DNA of 64,000 nucleotides. It comes from DATFXM01 sp035315885. GTDB taxonomy: Bacteria > Acidobacteriota > Blastocatellia > UBA7656. Below, one piece after another: positions 52,205-60,810 of the stretch. The translations under genes and the position numbers were made by a program. The stretch lies in NCBI GenBank assembly GCA_035315885.1, contig DATFXM010000174.1, positions 1-64,000 of the forward strand, written 5' to 3'. How positions within the stretch are numbered: the first letter of the stretch is position 1; every line of letters starts with the position of its first letter. Under the pieces are notes generated by a model that had not been told where the DNA came from, ran no database searches, and saw only the letters and a program-made list of their open reading frames with translations.

Positions 52205-52429
52205 TCAGGCTTTGGTGGTGACGACCTTCGGCGACTGCAACACAACGAGGGATTTCAGCTCGCAACTCGTTTCAACCGCACCACCCCATCGCATATCGGC
52301 AAACGCGCACTGCATTTTGAAGCAGAGCACTGCCAGATCAACCGGCTTTTGTCCGCGATCCAATTCACAGTCATTGATGCAAACTGCGAGTGGTGCACCG
52401 TATGATTCGCGAGGATCCCGTTCCTGCAT
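52205..52429 (-). CDS. small hypothetical protein
   Basis: A 74-residue frame that starts at ATG 52429, 6 nt after GGGAG, an unusually good ribosome site. The protein has three Cys in the middle and no clear domain (CINDCELDRG, VDLAVLCFKMQCAFADM, LKSLVVLQSPKVV). It lies in the ~400 nt space between the DUF3857 gene and the hydrolase gene, convergent with the former. Coding status is uncertain. No other structure is seen in this space. Confidence 0.45.
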   Translation of the reverse strand: MQERDPRESYGAPLAVCINDCELDRGQKPVDLAVLCFKMQCAFADMRWGGAVETSCELKSLVVLQSPKVVTTKA

Positions 52430-52593
52430 AGTCCGCTCCCAAATTGTAAGACGAAAAGCTTCGACAGTTTGATGCAGAAATCCTGACGACTGGTGGTGTG
52501 TTCTGACGGCGCCAGTTCAACAGCGCTTGAGCAAACCACGATCCTTTCCCTAGAATAGGGCATTCAGTTCTGCAGCCCTTCGAAAATAATTTT

Positions 52594-53682
52594 ATGCTCA
52601 AACGTTACATCCACGATTGGGAACGCAAACTTGCGTTGCGCGATAACAATCGCGTGGTCAGAGACTTCGATTGGGGAACCGAGTTTCTGGACCTGCAGCA
52701 ACCGAGCCCCAATAACGGTCATAACGGCTCAAACGGAAACGGTTCGCACGCGCTGGACCTCATCTTTCAATTCAACAGGCAGGCGATAAGAGACAGCGAC
52801 CGCTTCTTTGAGCTGACAACCGCGCCGGAGTTTGAGCTGAGAGGAAACCTTCTGAGATATCAGAGCCCGGTTCAAACGCCTTACCTTGAGAATAATTTGG
52901 CGTCAGCTCGATATTTTCCTGTTCCATCCCGAATTGGGGTTAGAAATGGGTCGCGAGAGCACGAAATCGCCCGGGCACGCGGTCGAGCCGTAGTTGTGCT
53001 GCCTCACTGGAACGCAAAAGCCGAGGAACATGTTGCGGTTTGCCGGCTGCTTAATAGAGTCGGGATCGCAGCCCTGCGCTTGAGTCTGCCGTATCACGAT
53101 GTCCGGATGTTGAACGGCTTCGAGCGGGCAGATTACATGGTGAGCGCGAATCTCGGTCGTACACTGCAGGCGAATCGCCAGGCGGTGCTCGAGACAAGGG
53201 CTGCGGTGTCGTGGCTCGAATCGCGAGGGTACAACCGCATCGGAATACTGGGCACGAGTCTCGGTTCATGCATAGGCTTCCTGGCGTTTGTGCACGAATC
53301 GCGCCTCAAGGTAGCCGTCTATAACCACGTCTCGAGCTACTTTGGGGACGTTGTTTGGGAAGGGCTTACCACAGCACACGTACGGCGTGGTCTCGAGACA
53401 ACTCTTACGAGGGATGAGGTACGGCAGGCGTGGTTGGCAATCAGCCCTAACGCGTATATCGACCGCCTCAGGAGCAACACGCGGCGCGCGTTGCTGGTGT
53501 CGGCCCGGTATGACCTTTCGTTTACACCGGAGCTCTCAAGGCTGCTATTTGACGAGTGCGCGCGTCAGGCAGTGAAGGTTGACCGGCGGAGCGTACCGTG
53601 CGGCCATTACACGCTCGGCCGCCCACCGTACAAGTACTACGCGGGGTATCTCATTCTCAGCTATTTTAAAAGGCATCTGTGA
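52594..53682 (+). CDS. alpha/beta hydrolase, ABHD18-like (DUF2048-type)
   Basis: A 362-residue alpha/beta hydrolase. The nucleophile elbow is GTSLGS with S222, and the oxyanion region is VVVLPHWNAKAEEH (residues 133-146). H338 in VPCGHYTLGRPP is a candidate catalytic histidine, and an Asp in SARYDLSFTPE is a candidate acid. The segments RVGIAALRLSLPYHD and YNHVSSYFGDVVW match the eukaryotic ABHD18/DUF2048 type. Residues 36-52 form an Asn/Gly-rich loop. There is no signal peptide. The stop is followed by a GCAGTAG array. The substrate is unknown. Confidence 0.75.
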   Translation: MLKRYIHDWERKLALRDNNRVVRDFDWGTEFLDLQQPSPNNGHNGSNGNGSHALDLIFQFNRQAIRDSDRFFELTTAPEFELRGNLLRYQSPVQTPYLENNLASARYFPVPSRIGVRNGSREHEIARARGRAVVVLPHWNAKAEEHVAVCRLLNRVGIAALRLSLPYHDVRMLNGFERADYMVSANLGRTLQANRQAVLETRAAVSWLESRGYNRIGILGTSLGSCIGFLAFVHESRLKVAVYNHVSSYFGDVVWEGLTTAHVRRGLETTLTRDEVRQAWLAISPNAYIDRLRSNTRRALLVSARYDLSFTPELSRLLFDECARQAVKVDRRSVPCGHYTLGRPPYKYYAGYLILSYFKRHL

Positions 53683-53687
53683 GAAGT

Positions 53688-53798
<111 letters not shown>

Positions 53799-53822
<24 letters not shown>

Positions 53823-54293
53823 CAGGATTCGCCGCGTGGTGCGTTCCACCTTACTTTCCTCTTCAGGCCTGAGCTCGTCCGCCAGGTCAACCCTCTGAAG
53901 CCTCTGCCCGAACCTCACGACGTGTATCAGTTCGTGGGTCAATACATAGGTGAGTAGCGGCGCCAGCTTCGTCTCAGCCGTCGACCTTACGACTTCTAGA
54001 ATCCGGTGGTCCTGTAAGCAGATTCTATAGAAGTCGACATGCTCCAGTACGTCTCCGGCAACCTGGCGCCTCAAGTCGTAGCACAAGGTTTGTGCGAGGG
54101 CAGAATCGGTCACCTCTGTCGACTCGAGTGAACGTAAAGTACAAACTTCGTAAGGCATCCGTCGCCACTCTCGCGGTGAGATCCGGTAATAGTCTGTCAC
54201 TAGATGAGCCGCGCGCCGGCAGGCAGCCGACACCAACCGTAACTGACCGGGGCTGAACTGACTCGAATGGTTTGGCCCTGGAGATTGCATCAT
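53799..54293 (-). CDS. putative zinc metallopeptidase with HELIH motif
   Basis: A 164-residue protein (183 if TTG 54350 is used; neither start has a strong ribosome site). It carries HELIH (H120, E121, H124), the HExxH zinc signature of gluzincins and metzincins, inside a hydrophobic helix (LLTYVLTHELIHVVRFG). A third ligand is not obvious; E133 or D138 downstream could serve. No signal peptide or membrane helix is seen, so it looks cytoplasmic. The C-terminal residues (AVCSRQ) and the TAG stop come from a GCAGTAG array. I know of no close family. Peptidase activity is inferred only from the motif. Confidence 0.65.
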
Positions 54294-54416
54294 AAGCTCG
54301 ACAAAAGCTGAGATTCCCTTCAATCTAAAGCCGACTCTCGAACCAGTCAAGACGCAAGTCTTGCTCCCTACTTTTGAGCCGTGTTAGTATGACGTCGTAG
54401 TTGGTGTGGAGTGTAT

Positions 54417-54716
54417 ATGCCGATTTATGAGTACGTTTGCGAGAAGTGCGGTGCTCACCACGAAGTGATGCAAAAGGTGAGCGACCCGCCGCTGAAGCGT
54501 TGTTCGAAGTGCCGTGGAAAGCTCGAAAAAATGGTGTCCAGAACCAGCTTTCAGCTCAAGGGGTCCGGATGGTATATGACCGACTACTCGTCAAAGAGTT
54601 CGGGTTCTGGTTCGGATGCTCCCTCGACCGAGAAAAGTGACGGGGCAAAGCCCGCTAAGGAGACTGGCAACAAGACAAAATCCAGCGGGTCGACGTCGAC
54701 CGGCAAGACGGAGTAG
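54417..54716 (+). CDS. FmdB-family zinc-ribbon protein
   Basis: A 99-residue protein of the FmdB/putative regulatory zinc-ribbon family. The ribbon is built by C8/C11 (YVCEKCG) and C29/C32 (KRCSKCRG), starting from MPIYEYVCEKCG, which is diagnostic of the family. The C-terminal third is a low-complexity Ser/Lys/Thr tail. ATG 54417 has GGAG 5 nt upstream; a GTG at 54411 would overlap that site. The role is not known in detail; related proteins are found next to amidase operons and were proposed to be regulatory. A possible terminator follows at 54767. Confidence 0.85.
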   Translation: MPIYEYVCEKCGAHHEVMQKVSDPPLKRCSKCRGKLEKMVSRTSFQLKGSGWYMTDYSSKSSGSGSDAPSTEKSDGAKPAKETGNKTKSSGSTSTGKTE

Positions 54717-54766
54717 GAAAAGCGCAACAAGTCTTCGTTTTACAAGAGCCCCGAAGGATCGTGAGA

Positions 54767-54796
54767 GCCGGCCCCTGGTCGGCTTTACGTTTTTTA
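54767..54796 (+). terminator. possible terminator after the FmdB-type gene
   Basis: AGCCG (54767-54771) pairs with CGGCT (54781-54785), followed by TTACGTTTTTT. The stem is short but the T-run is clear. It lies 50 nt after the FmdB-type stop. Confidence 0.45.
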
Positions 54797-54942
54797 ACAG
54801 GTTTCGACGCAACAACTGGCTCGCGCCAGCGTTCTAATTGCAGTCGGTGCCAACCCGGCGAGATGTTTGCATCATCAGAACGGCGGGTAATTTTAAAACC
54901 AATATTGACCGGCAAACGTATTTGAACCTGAAAGGAGTGAAA

Positions 54943-55203
54943 ATGGCCAGCTTCCGGGATCCAGCGAGAACTTTCCAACCTACTGAAGTAATCGAGCGAC
55001 TGCTCGAGATCAGTGAGTTGCTTGGTCATCGCCCGGCGCTGTTTATTTCTTCGAGCGACGATCTCGCAACTTACCTGGACTCATTAGGGTTTGATATCTA
55101 CAGTCTGACCATCGACACCAGCCAGGCTTTCAACAGCGAATCTCGCAGCGTGCTTATCTTGCCTAACGGAAGCCGCTCGCACGATAGCCTCACGACCCAC
55201 TGA
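54943..55203 (+). CDS. small hypothetical protein
   Basis: An 86-residue protein with a strong ribosome site (AAAGGAG) just before ATG 54943. The composition is mixed alpha/beta (FQPTEVIERLLEISELLGHRPALFISSSDDLATYL), without Cys or membrane segments. I do not recognise a family. The frame is open upstream to 54838, but without a start site. It is convergent with the zinc-ribbon/TPR gene. Confidence 0.65.
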   Translation: MASFRDPARTFQPTEVIERLLEISELLGHRPALFISSSDDLATYLDSLGFDIYSLTIDTSQAFNSESRSVLILPNGSRSHDSLTTH

Positions 55204-55246
55204 GGCTAGGCTCGTCCAGCTTTTTATCGACGACGCTTGTTTGTGT

Positions 55247-56494
55247 TCAGCCGCGCTTGTGGCCCTTGGGTGCCTCTGCAGCGCTCGGTTGGACCTGAAG
55301 CAAGTCGCTTCGCAATAGTTCCGCAAGACGCTCGTCTCCGCTTGTCACTACACGTCGACGAGAAACCGCGGCTCGACCGAAGACCGGCAACGGCGCAAGC
55401 TGGGCAGCCCTCCGCGCTCGAAGCGCTGCTCGGTATCGCGCCTCTCGAGGATTGATTTCGTACGCGGCTTTGAAATGCTGTTGCGCAAGCAAGAAATTGT
55501 CCTGCCTGAGATAGATCAATCCGAGGTGATAAAGCGCGGCGTCAAACTTCGGATCAATGTCCACGCATCGCTGCAGGTGCCGCGCCGCGATGTCAGTCCG
55601 ACCCTCCTCGAGGTAAGCTCGTCCAACCACGTAGTACATCTCCGCGGTAGGTTTCAACCTCAGCGCGCGTTTCAGGTGCGTCAGACCTTCAGGCAGTTTT
55701 CCTTCGCTCATCAGAATGCGGCCAAGACCGTAGTGAGCTGCGAACGAGTCTTTGTTCAGCTTCAGCGCCTTGTTGAGATGAAGCTTCGCCGAATCCAGAT
55801 CACCATCGTCGCCGTACAGCACGCCGAGCATCAAGGTTGCGCTGTAGTTGTGAGCCTCCTCGCCCACCGCTCGCTCCAGATAGACCCTCGCCAGCACCGG
55901 CTTGTTCACTCTGAAGAAATGCTCGCCTACAAAAAAGGCAAGTTCCGGGTTGGAAGGATCAAGCACCAGTGCCTTTTCAAAGTAGCGAATCCCTCGCTTT
56001 GAATTTCCATCTGCGAACAGATCAGCGCCGGTGTCCAGGAGCCTGGCAAAGAGATCGAAGTTGTCTCCCTGGAAGGACGACAACATCCGCTCTATTCGTT
56101 TCTCGAAGCGTTCCTGTTCGCTGGCCTCTTCGTAGTGCTCGGCGACACGGCTTCGCCACAGCACTTCGAGTTCACCTCCTTCAACAGTTCCCCGGTCTGA
56201 AAGGTGTTCCACGAGCGCATCAAGCATCGCATGATCGTACAAGCCGCTGGTCGCCTGACGATGGACAAGCTCCAGGAGCAGCTCCTGTCGCTCGCGCATG
56301 CGCTCGAGCTCAGACTCGAGCATGCTGATCCGTTCAAGAAGATGATCTTCGAGGGACGGCTTGAGCAGAGCTTCCGCCTCGCCGTAGGCGGCGTAACTCC
56401 GCGAGCTGGTCAGGATCATTAGCCGCGTTCCACAGGCTTCGCACGTTTCACGGTTGTAAGGATTCGAATGAGTGCATCGCTGGCAATAAATCAT
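55247..56494 (-). CDS. zinc-ribbon TPR protein
   Basis: A 415-residue protein that begins with a zinc ribbon (C4, C7, C18, C21 in IYCQRCTHSN and RETCEACGTR). A coiled-coil region follows (about residues 50-80, ERISMLESELERMRERQELLLE in part). From about residue 160 there are five to six tetratricopeptide repeats (RYFEKALVLDPSNPELAFFVGEHF, VYLERAVGEEAHNYSATLMLG, LHLNKALKLNKDSFAAHYGLG, THLKRALRLKPTAEMYYVVG, RHLQRCVDIDPKFDAALYHLG). The tail is basic. There is no signal peptide, so it is cytoplasmic. Proteins with a ribbon plus TPR act as scaffolds; the partner is unknown. Confidence 0.8.
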   Translation of the reverse strand: MIYCQRCTHSNPYNRETCEACGTRLMILTSSRSYAAYGEAEALLKPSLEDHLLERISMLESELERMRERQELLLELVHRQATSGLYDHAMLDALVEHLSDRGTVEGGELEVLWRSRVAEHYEEASEQERFEKRIERMLSSFQGDNFDLFARLLDTGADLFADGNSKRGIRYFEKALVLDPSNPELAFFVGEHFFRVNKPVLARVYLERAVGEEAHNYSATLMLGVLYGDDGDLDSAKLHLNKALKLNKDSFAAHYGLGRILMSEGKLPEGLTHLKRALRLKPTAEMYYVVGRAYLEEGRTDIAARHLQRCVDIDPKFDAALYHLGLIYLRQDNFLLAQQHFKAAYEINPREARYRAALRARRAAQLAPLPVFGRAAVSRRRVVTSGDERLAELLRSDLLQVQPSAAEAPKGHKRG

Positions 56495-56560
56495 CTGTAT
56501 GAATGCTGAGGGCGGCGCGTGTTTCCTTCCCGCCAGTGTACGCGTCGCGCGTTCTTTAGT

Positions 56561-57409
56561 CTAAGAGTATTCGTAAAAGCCGCGGCCCGACTTGCGCCCA
56601 AGCCATCCCGCGTCGACATATTTCTTTAACAGGGGGCACGCACGATACTTTGAATCGCTGAACCCATCATATAGCACATTCATTATGGCCAGGCAAACAT
56701 CCAGTCCGATGAAGTCCGCAAGTTGAAGCGGTCCCATCGGATGATTCATACCTAGCTTCATCACTTCGTCTATCGCTTCGGCGCTTCCGACTCCTTCGTA
56801 CAGCGCGAAGATCGCCTCGTTTATCATCGGCATCAACACCCGGTTCGATACAAAGCCCGGCGCATCGTTTACCTCGACTGCCGTCTTACCCATCGCTACG
56901 GCCAGCGCGCGAGTCTCTTCAAAAGTCTCTGGCGATGTCGCGACCCCTTTGATGATCTCTACAAGCTTCATCACCGGGACCGGATTCATGAAATGCATGC
57001 CGATGAATCGGGAAGGTCTCGTAGTGACCGCGCCCAGCCTGGTGATCGATATCGAGCTGGTGTTGCTCGCGAGGATTACGTCGGGCCTCGTCGCGCGATC
57101 GAGTTGACTGAATAAGTCTGACTTCAAATGAAAGTCCTCGTTGACCGCCTCGATCACAAAGTCCGCCTCCGACAAATCATCCACCCTCGTCGTGGTCTTG
57201 ATGCGACCGGTGATCTCATCCTTTTCACTCGAACTAAGACGCCCTTTCTGTACGTCCCGGTCGAGATTCTTGCCGATCGTCGCAAGACCTCGCGCAAGGT
57301 ATTCCTCGCCGACGTCGCGCATCACAACCTTGTACCCGGCACGCGCCGCAACCTGCGCGATACCGTTTCCCATGGTTCCCGCGCCGATTACACCAACCGA
57401 TCTTATCAC
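56561..57409 (-). CDS. 3-hydroxybutyryl-CoA dehydrogenase
   Basis: A cytoplasmic NAD(P)-dependent dehydrogenase of 282 residues that interconverts acetoacetyl-CoA and 3-hydroxybutyryl-CoA. The dinucleotide loop is GAGTMG (9-14). Family blocks follow: NEDFHLKSDLFSQL, SNTSSISITRLG, RFIGMHFMNPVPVMKLVEII (catalytic His near residue 138), and the C-terminal dimerisation region with MNHPMGPLQLADFIGLD. The start is GTG 57409, with GAGGGGTG upstream. It is most like the FadB2/PaaH-type single-domain enzymes used in fatty-acid or aromatic degradation, or in butyrate-type metabolism. No neighbouring pathway genes. Confidence 0.93.
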   Translation of the reverse strand: MIRSVGVIGAGTMGNGIAQVAARAGYKVVMRDVGEEYLARGLATIGKNLDRDVQKGRLSSSEKDEITGRIKTTTRVDDLSEADFVIEAVNEDFHLKSDLFSQLDRATRPDVILASNTSSISITRLGAVTTRPSRFIGMHFMNPVPVMKLVEIIKGVATSPETFEETRALAVAMGKTAVEVNDAPGFVSNRVLMPMINEAIFALYEGVGSAEAIDEVMKLGMNHPMGPLQLADFIGLDVCLAIMNVLYDGFSDSKYRACPLLKKYVDAGWLGRKSGRGFYEYS

Positions 57410-57448
57410 GGTGTCACCCCTCGCATTAGAGTTTAGTTTGGTTCGGGA

Positions 57449-57544
57449 AGTTTGAGTTCTGATTAATCGGCGCCGAAGAGTTGCGCAACTCCTTCGAGGT
57501 TCTCACTCAGTACCAGGTACTCAGAACTCAGCACTCAGAACTTC
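57449..57544. repeat. paired TTCTGAG heptamer element, weak left arm
   Basis: Left arm 57449-57462 has one to two TTGAGTT/CTGATT units only. The right arm (57503-57544) is a longer CTCAGAA/CTCAGCA array that starts right at the stop of the membrane TPR gene. Confidence 0.7.
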
Positions 57545-59492
57545 ACAGCCTTTTCAGTCTTCGCTCCGCATCGGCCCGATCTTCGTCGTCGGAAGGCGCA
57601 ACTCGCAGGAACCTCTCGTAAGATGCTCGTGCCTCCACTCGATCTCCAAGTTTGTCGTACACTTTAGCTAGCCTTAGATGAACCTGCGCAAACCATTCGG
57701 GCAGCCGGTCGCGCGCCCGCTCATACATCACTCGCGCGTCTCCCAAGCGTCCCTGGTCGAAGTAAAACTGCCCGGCGTAGTACCAGCCAACTGGCCGTGG
57801 AGAAATCTCGATCGATTTCAGAAATGTCTGCTCCGCCAAATCAAACTGCTGCCTCTGCACGTAAAGCAACGCAAGATTCAGATACACCGTGCCAAGTCCC
57901 CGTCTGGTCATCGCACTCGGCACAATATCCGCGGCTCCACGTTCCAGATAATCGATCGCCTGATTCAGCTTGCCCGCTTTGTGCGAGTAAAAACTCAGGT
58001 TCAGGTATACGCTTGCGGTGCCTTGCGGATCCAGCTCCAACGCTCGCAAACCTTCAGCTTCTGCATCGCGCGCCCTCCCGGCTTCGAAGTACCCGCGCGA
58101 CAGCGACGCATGCGACTCCACCGAGTACGGCTCAACGGCAACGCAATTCCTGTACACCCTCAGAGTGTCGTGCCAGATTGAGTTCTGTCTTGCGTAAACC
58201 CCGGCCCATGCCGCGATCAACAGAATCGCAACGGCTCCCGCAAACACCATAGCCCGCTTCGGTTCAGCAATACGTGTCATTACCCATTCAATCGCCACTG
58301 CAACCGCCAGACAGAATCCGATTGACGGGATGTACAGATACCGCTCCTGTACTACGTACTCGGGATTGAACGACGGGATCGCTGCCAGCGCCGGGAGCAG
58401 GAATGCAATGAACCAGACAGCGCCGAAGCGAACCTCGCGGTTTCTCAGGAGGATAATCCCTGCGGCGACTACAACGATAATCGCGATCGGCCAGATAAAT
58501 CTCCACTGTCCGAAGCTTTCTACAAACGAAGTGTAGTGTTGATAGCTATAACCCCACGGGAGCAACATCAACTTCAGATATTTCACGAAAGCTATGGGCA
58601 CCGTTCGAAACCCTGAAGCGACTGGCTGCTCGCCATTGTTTCCAAACAGCACCGTGCGGAGAGCGTTGAACCTAAGGCCAAAATAAATCAGCGTGGGAAC
58701 AACAAACACCAGCACCCGCCACAGCGCGGCGACTTTCTCCTTGGAGGCGTTGACTCCCCAGTACCAGAGCTCAAGACCGGCGATCGCCACCGGAAGCGCA
58801 AGCGCCGTCTCTTTGCTGAGAAGCGCTAGCAAATAGAACCCGGCGGCAAACCACAGGAGTCGCGCACTACCGGTTCGCCTGCCTCTCACGTACAGGCCAA
58901 AGGCGGGTAGCAGAAACAAAGCCATCAGCGGATCGGTGATCCCTGAAGTCCACGCAACCGATTCTGCGTGTACCGGGTGAACTGCAAAAAACGCGGCAGT
59001 CAGAAGGGCAAGGGTTTGTTTGCTCGTGACCTCTTTGATGACGTAGTAGACCATTCCGGTCACCGCCACATGCACCAGAACATTAGCAAGGTGCCATCCC
59101 CACGCAACCGGCCCGAACAAGGCGTAGTTGATTGTGAAAAACGCGCTGAACAGTGGTCGATAGTAAGAATCGACGGTGAAGATGACTTCGCTGCTTGCAA
59201 AAGCCCACACGCTCGTTACAAACGCGAGCGGGATATTGCTCAATTTTCTTATGAAGGTGCTGTGAACAATCTGCTGAAGATCGTCGGTGGCAAACTCATT
59301 CCAGAGACTGTTAGCGGACGCGAGGAACGCGAGGCCGACCGGCAACAGGATCGCGAACCGCCCGAGGCCCTTCTCGGTCAGGCGCTTGGGCGTTTTTTCC
59401 TCAACCAGCGGTTTGCGAGCCTTCCGGTCGTTTTCAACGTGGGCCGGCTCAGGTTTGGAGATTCTCTTTTTTCGCTGAGTTTTTGAGGGCAT
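57543..59492 (-). CDS. TMTC-like membrane protein with C-terminal TPR (GT-C fold candidate)
   Basis: A 649-residue polytopic membrane protein. It begins with a basic cytoplasmic segment (residues 1-42), then about ten membrane helices. The first outer loop has the acidic pair D70/D71 in NEFATDDLQQI, and HPVHAESVAWTSGITD follows at about residue 171; both are signatures of TMTC/GT-C protein O-mannosyltransferases. The C-terminal ~190 residues are tetratricopeptide repeats (ALELDPQGTASVYLNLSFYS, AEQTFLKSIEISPRPVGWYYA, ARASYERFLRVAPSDDEDRA). It probably transfers a sugar to exported proteins, but bacterial members are not well studied. The TGA stop is followed by a heptamer array. Confidence 0.8.
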   Translation of the reverse strand: MPSKTQRKKRISKPEPAHVENDRKARKPLVEEKTPKRLTEKGLGRFAILLPVGLAFLASANSLWNEFATDDLQQIVHSTFIRKLSNIPLAFVTSVWAFASSEVIFTVDSYYRPLFSAFFTINYALFGPVAWGWHLANVLVHVAVTGMVYYVIKEVTSKQTLALLTAAFFAVHPVHAESVAWTSGITDPLMALFLLPAFGLYVRGRRTGSARLLWFAAGFYLLALLSKETALALPVAIAGLELWYWGVNASKEKVAALWRVLVFVVPTLIYFGLRFNALRTVLFGNNGEQPVASGFRTVPIAFVKYLKLMLLPWGYSYQHYTSFVESFGQWRFIWPIAIIVVVAAGIILLRNREVRFGAVWFIAFLLPALAAIPSFNPEYVVQERYLYIPSIGFCLAVAVAIEWVMTRIAEPKRAMVFAGAVAILLIAAWAGVYARQNSIWHDTLRVYRNCVAVEPYSVESHASLSRGYFEAGRARDAEAEGLRALELDPQGTASVYLNLSFYSHKAGKLNQAIDYLERGAADIVPSAMTRRGLGTVYLNLALLYVQRQQFDLAEQTFLKSIEISPRPVGWYYAGQFYFDQGRLGDARVMYERARDRLPEWFAQVHLRLAKVYDKLGDRVEARASYERFLRVAPSDDEDRADAERRLKRL

Positions 59493-59702
59493 CTACAGAA
59501 CGATTTCTTGCACCTTACGACACCTGCTCGCGCGTATTTAATCTACGCAGACGAACTCAGATTTTAAGAATCCGCGCCTGACAAAGCAATTCGGAGAATG
59601 GGTTGTTAAATCCGTCACCCCTTAAGCCGTTATCGTTGTAAGGCCGGAGCAGGTATAATTCGCGATGTGATTCCGGAGTCACCGGAGAGAACGGAGGACA
59701 GC

Positions 59703-60728
59703 ATGAAGAAACAGATTTGGGTTGCAGTGGCGTTATTGATGATCGCCGTTGCAGCCTCGCGCGAGGGCGTGTTGCGAGGTGCAAATGTGCGGGCTGCGGC
59801 GGCGCCAGCCAACGATTTGACCCAGTTCCTACCCGATGGCGCCGGAGTAGCAGTCATAGACGTCAAGAGAATCATCAACAGTCCGGTCTGGGCTGCGCTA
59901 ACGGCTCAGCCAAAAATCAAGGCAGACCTGGACAAGATTCAGGCCGACGTCCTGCAAGTGGGTGTCACGCTGTCGGACATTGACTCGATTGCGCTCAGCT
60001 TTTCAAAGGCGAACTTGGATCAGTCCACGGTCGCGGTCACCGGCGGTTTTGATCAGGCGACCCTGCTCGAAAAGCTCCGCACCAACGAGAAGGTGAAGCT
60101 GTCGTCGGAGAAGTATAAGGACTTTGAGATTGATACAGCCGAGAAGATTCCGGCCAAAACCGGAGATCCCTCAAAGCCTGACGATAAGACCTCCAGCAAG
60201 AACACCGTCTCGTTCACCTTTTTTGATTCCAAGACGGCAGTATTGGGCACTCGAGATGCAGTGCGCGCAGCGATAGACACAAAAATGGGTGCGAGGCCCA
60301 GCATCGCTCAGAACACACAATTGATGGGCGCGCTAAATGAGAACCCGGATGCGGCGATCAGGCTCGCATTGAACGTGAGCTCCGACGTCGCAGGGAAGCT
60401 GCAGACCAGCGACCTGCCGCTCCCGGATTTCTCTTCGATCAGGATGATCTGGGCGTCGATCGACGTAAGCTCCGGGATAGACCTGATAGCAACGCTTCGC
60501 AACGATTCGGCCGAGCACGCGAAGGCGATTGCTGAGCGGCTCAACGGGCTTTTGAACATGGTGCGCGGCTACCTCGGCGCGTCAGGCGATCCGAAGTACT
60601 CGGGCCTCGCGGACTCGCTCAAGTCGATCAACATCGTGGGTAACGACGTTGACGTGAAGATCACCGGCAGCATTTCGATGGACGTGCTCAAGACGCTGCT
60701 CGGGTCAGGCCAACCGAAGAAGCCTTGA
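59703..60728 (+). CDS. exported DUF3352-like hypothetical protein
   Basis: A 341-residue protein with a signal peptide (MKKQIWVAVALLMIAVAAS). The mature part alternates alpha/beta units (LTQFLPDGAGVAVIDVKRIINSPVW, SFSKANLDQSTVAVTGGFD, FFDSKTAVLGTRDAVRAAID) similar to DUF3352/DUF4836-type proteins that hold a repeated beta-alpha fold. ATG 59703 follows GGAGG. The frame is open back to GTG 59667, but that would hide the signal peptide. No catalytic residues are evident. It lies 82 nt before the M20 peptidase on the same strand. Function is unknown. Confidence 0.65.
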   Translation: MKKQIWVAVALLMIAVAASREGVLRGANVRAAAAPANDLTQFLPDGAGVAVIDVKRIINSPVWAALTAQPKIKADLDKIQADVLQVGVTLSDIDSIALSFSKANLDQSTVAVTGGFDQATLLEKLRTNEKVKLSSEKYKDFEIDTAEKIPAKTGDPSKPDDKTSSKNTVSFTFFDSKTAVLGTRDAVRAAIDTKMGARPSIAQNTQLMGALNENPDAAIRLALNVSSDVAGKLQTSDLPLPDFSSIRMIWASIDVSSGIDLIATLRNDSAEHAKAIAERLNGLLNMVRGYLGASGDPKYSGLADSLKSINIVGNDVDVKITGSISMDVLKTLLGSGQPKKP

Positions 60729-60810
60729 GGCCGCGTACAACTTCTTATAATCTGCCGGGCGCGGGCGGTTCACTACCGCCTGCGCCTAATCTTTTTCAGG
60801 TGAAATCACG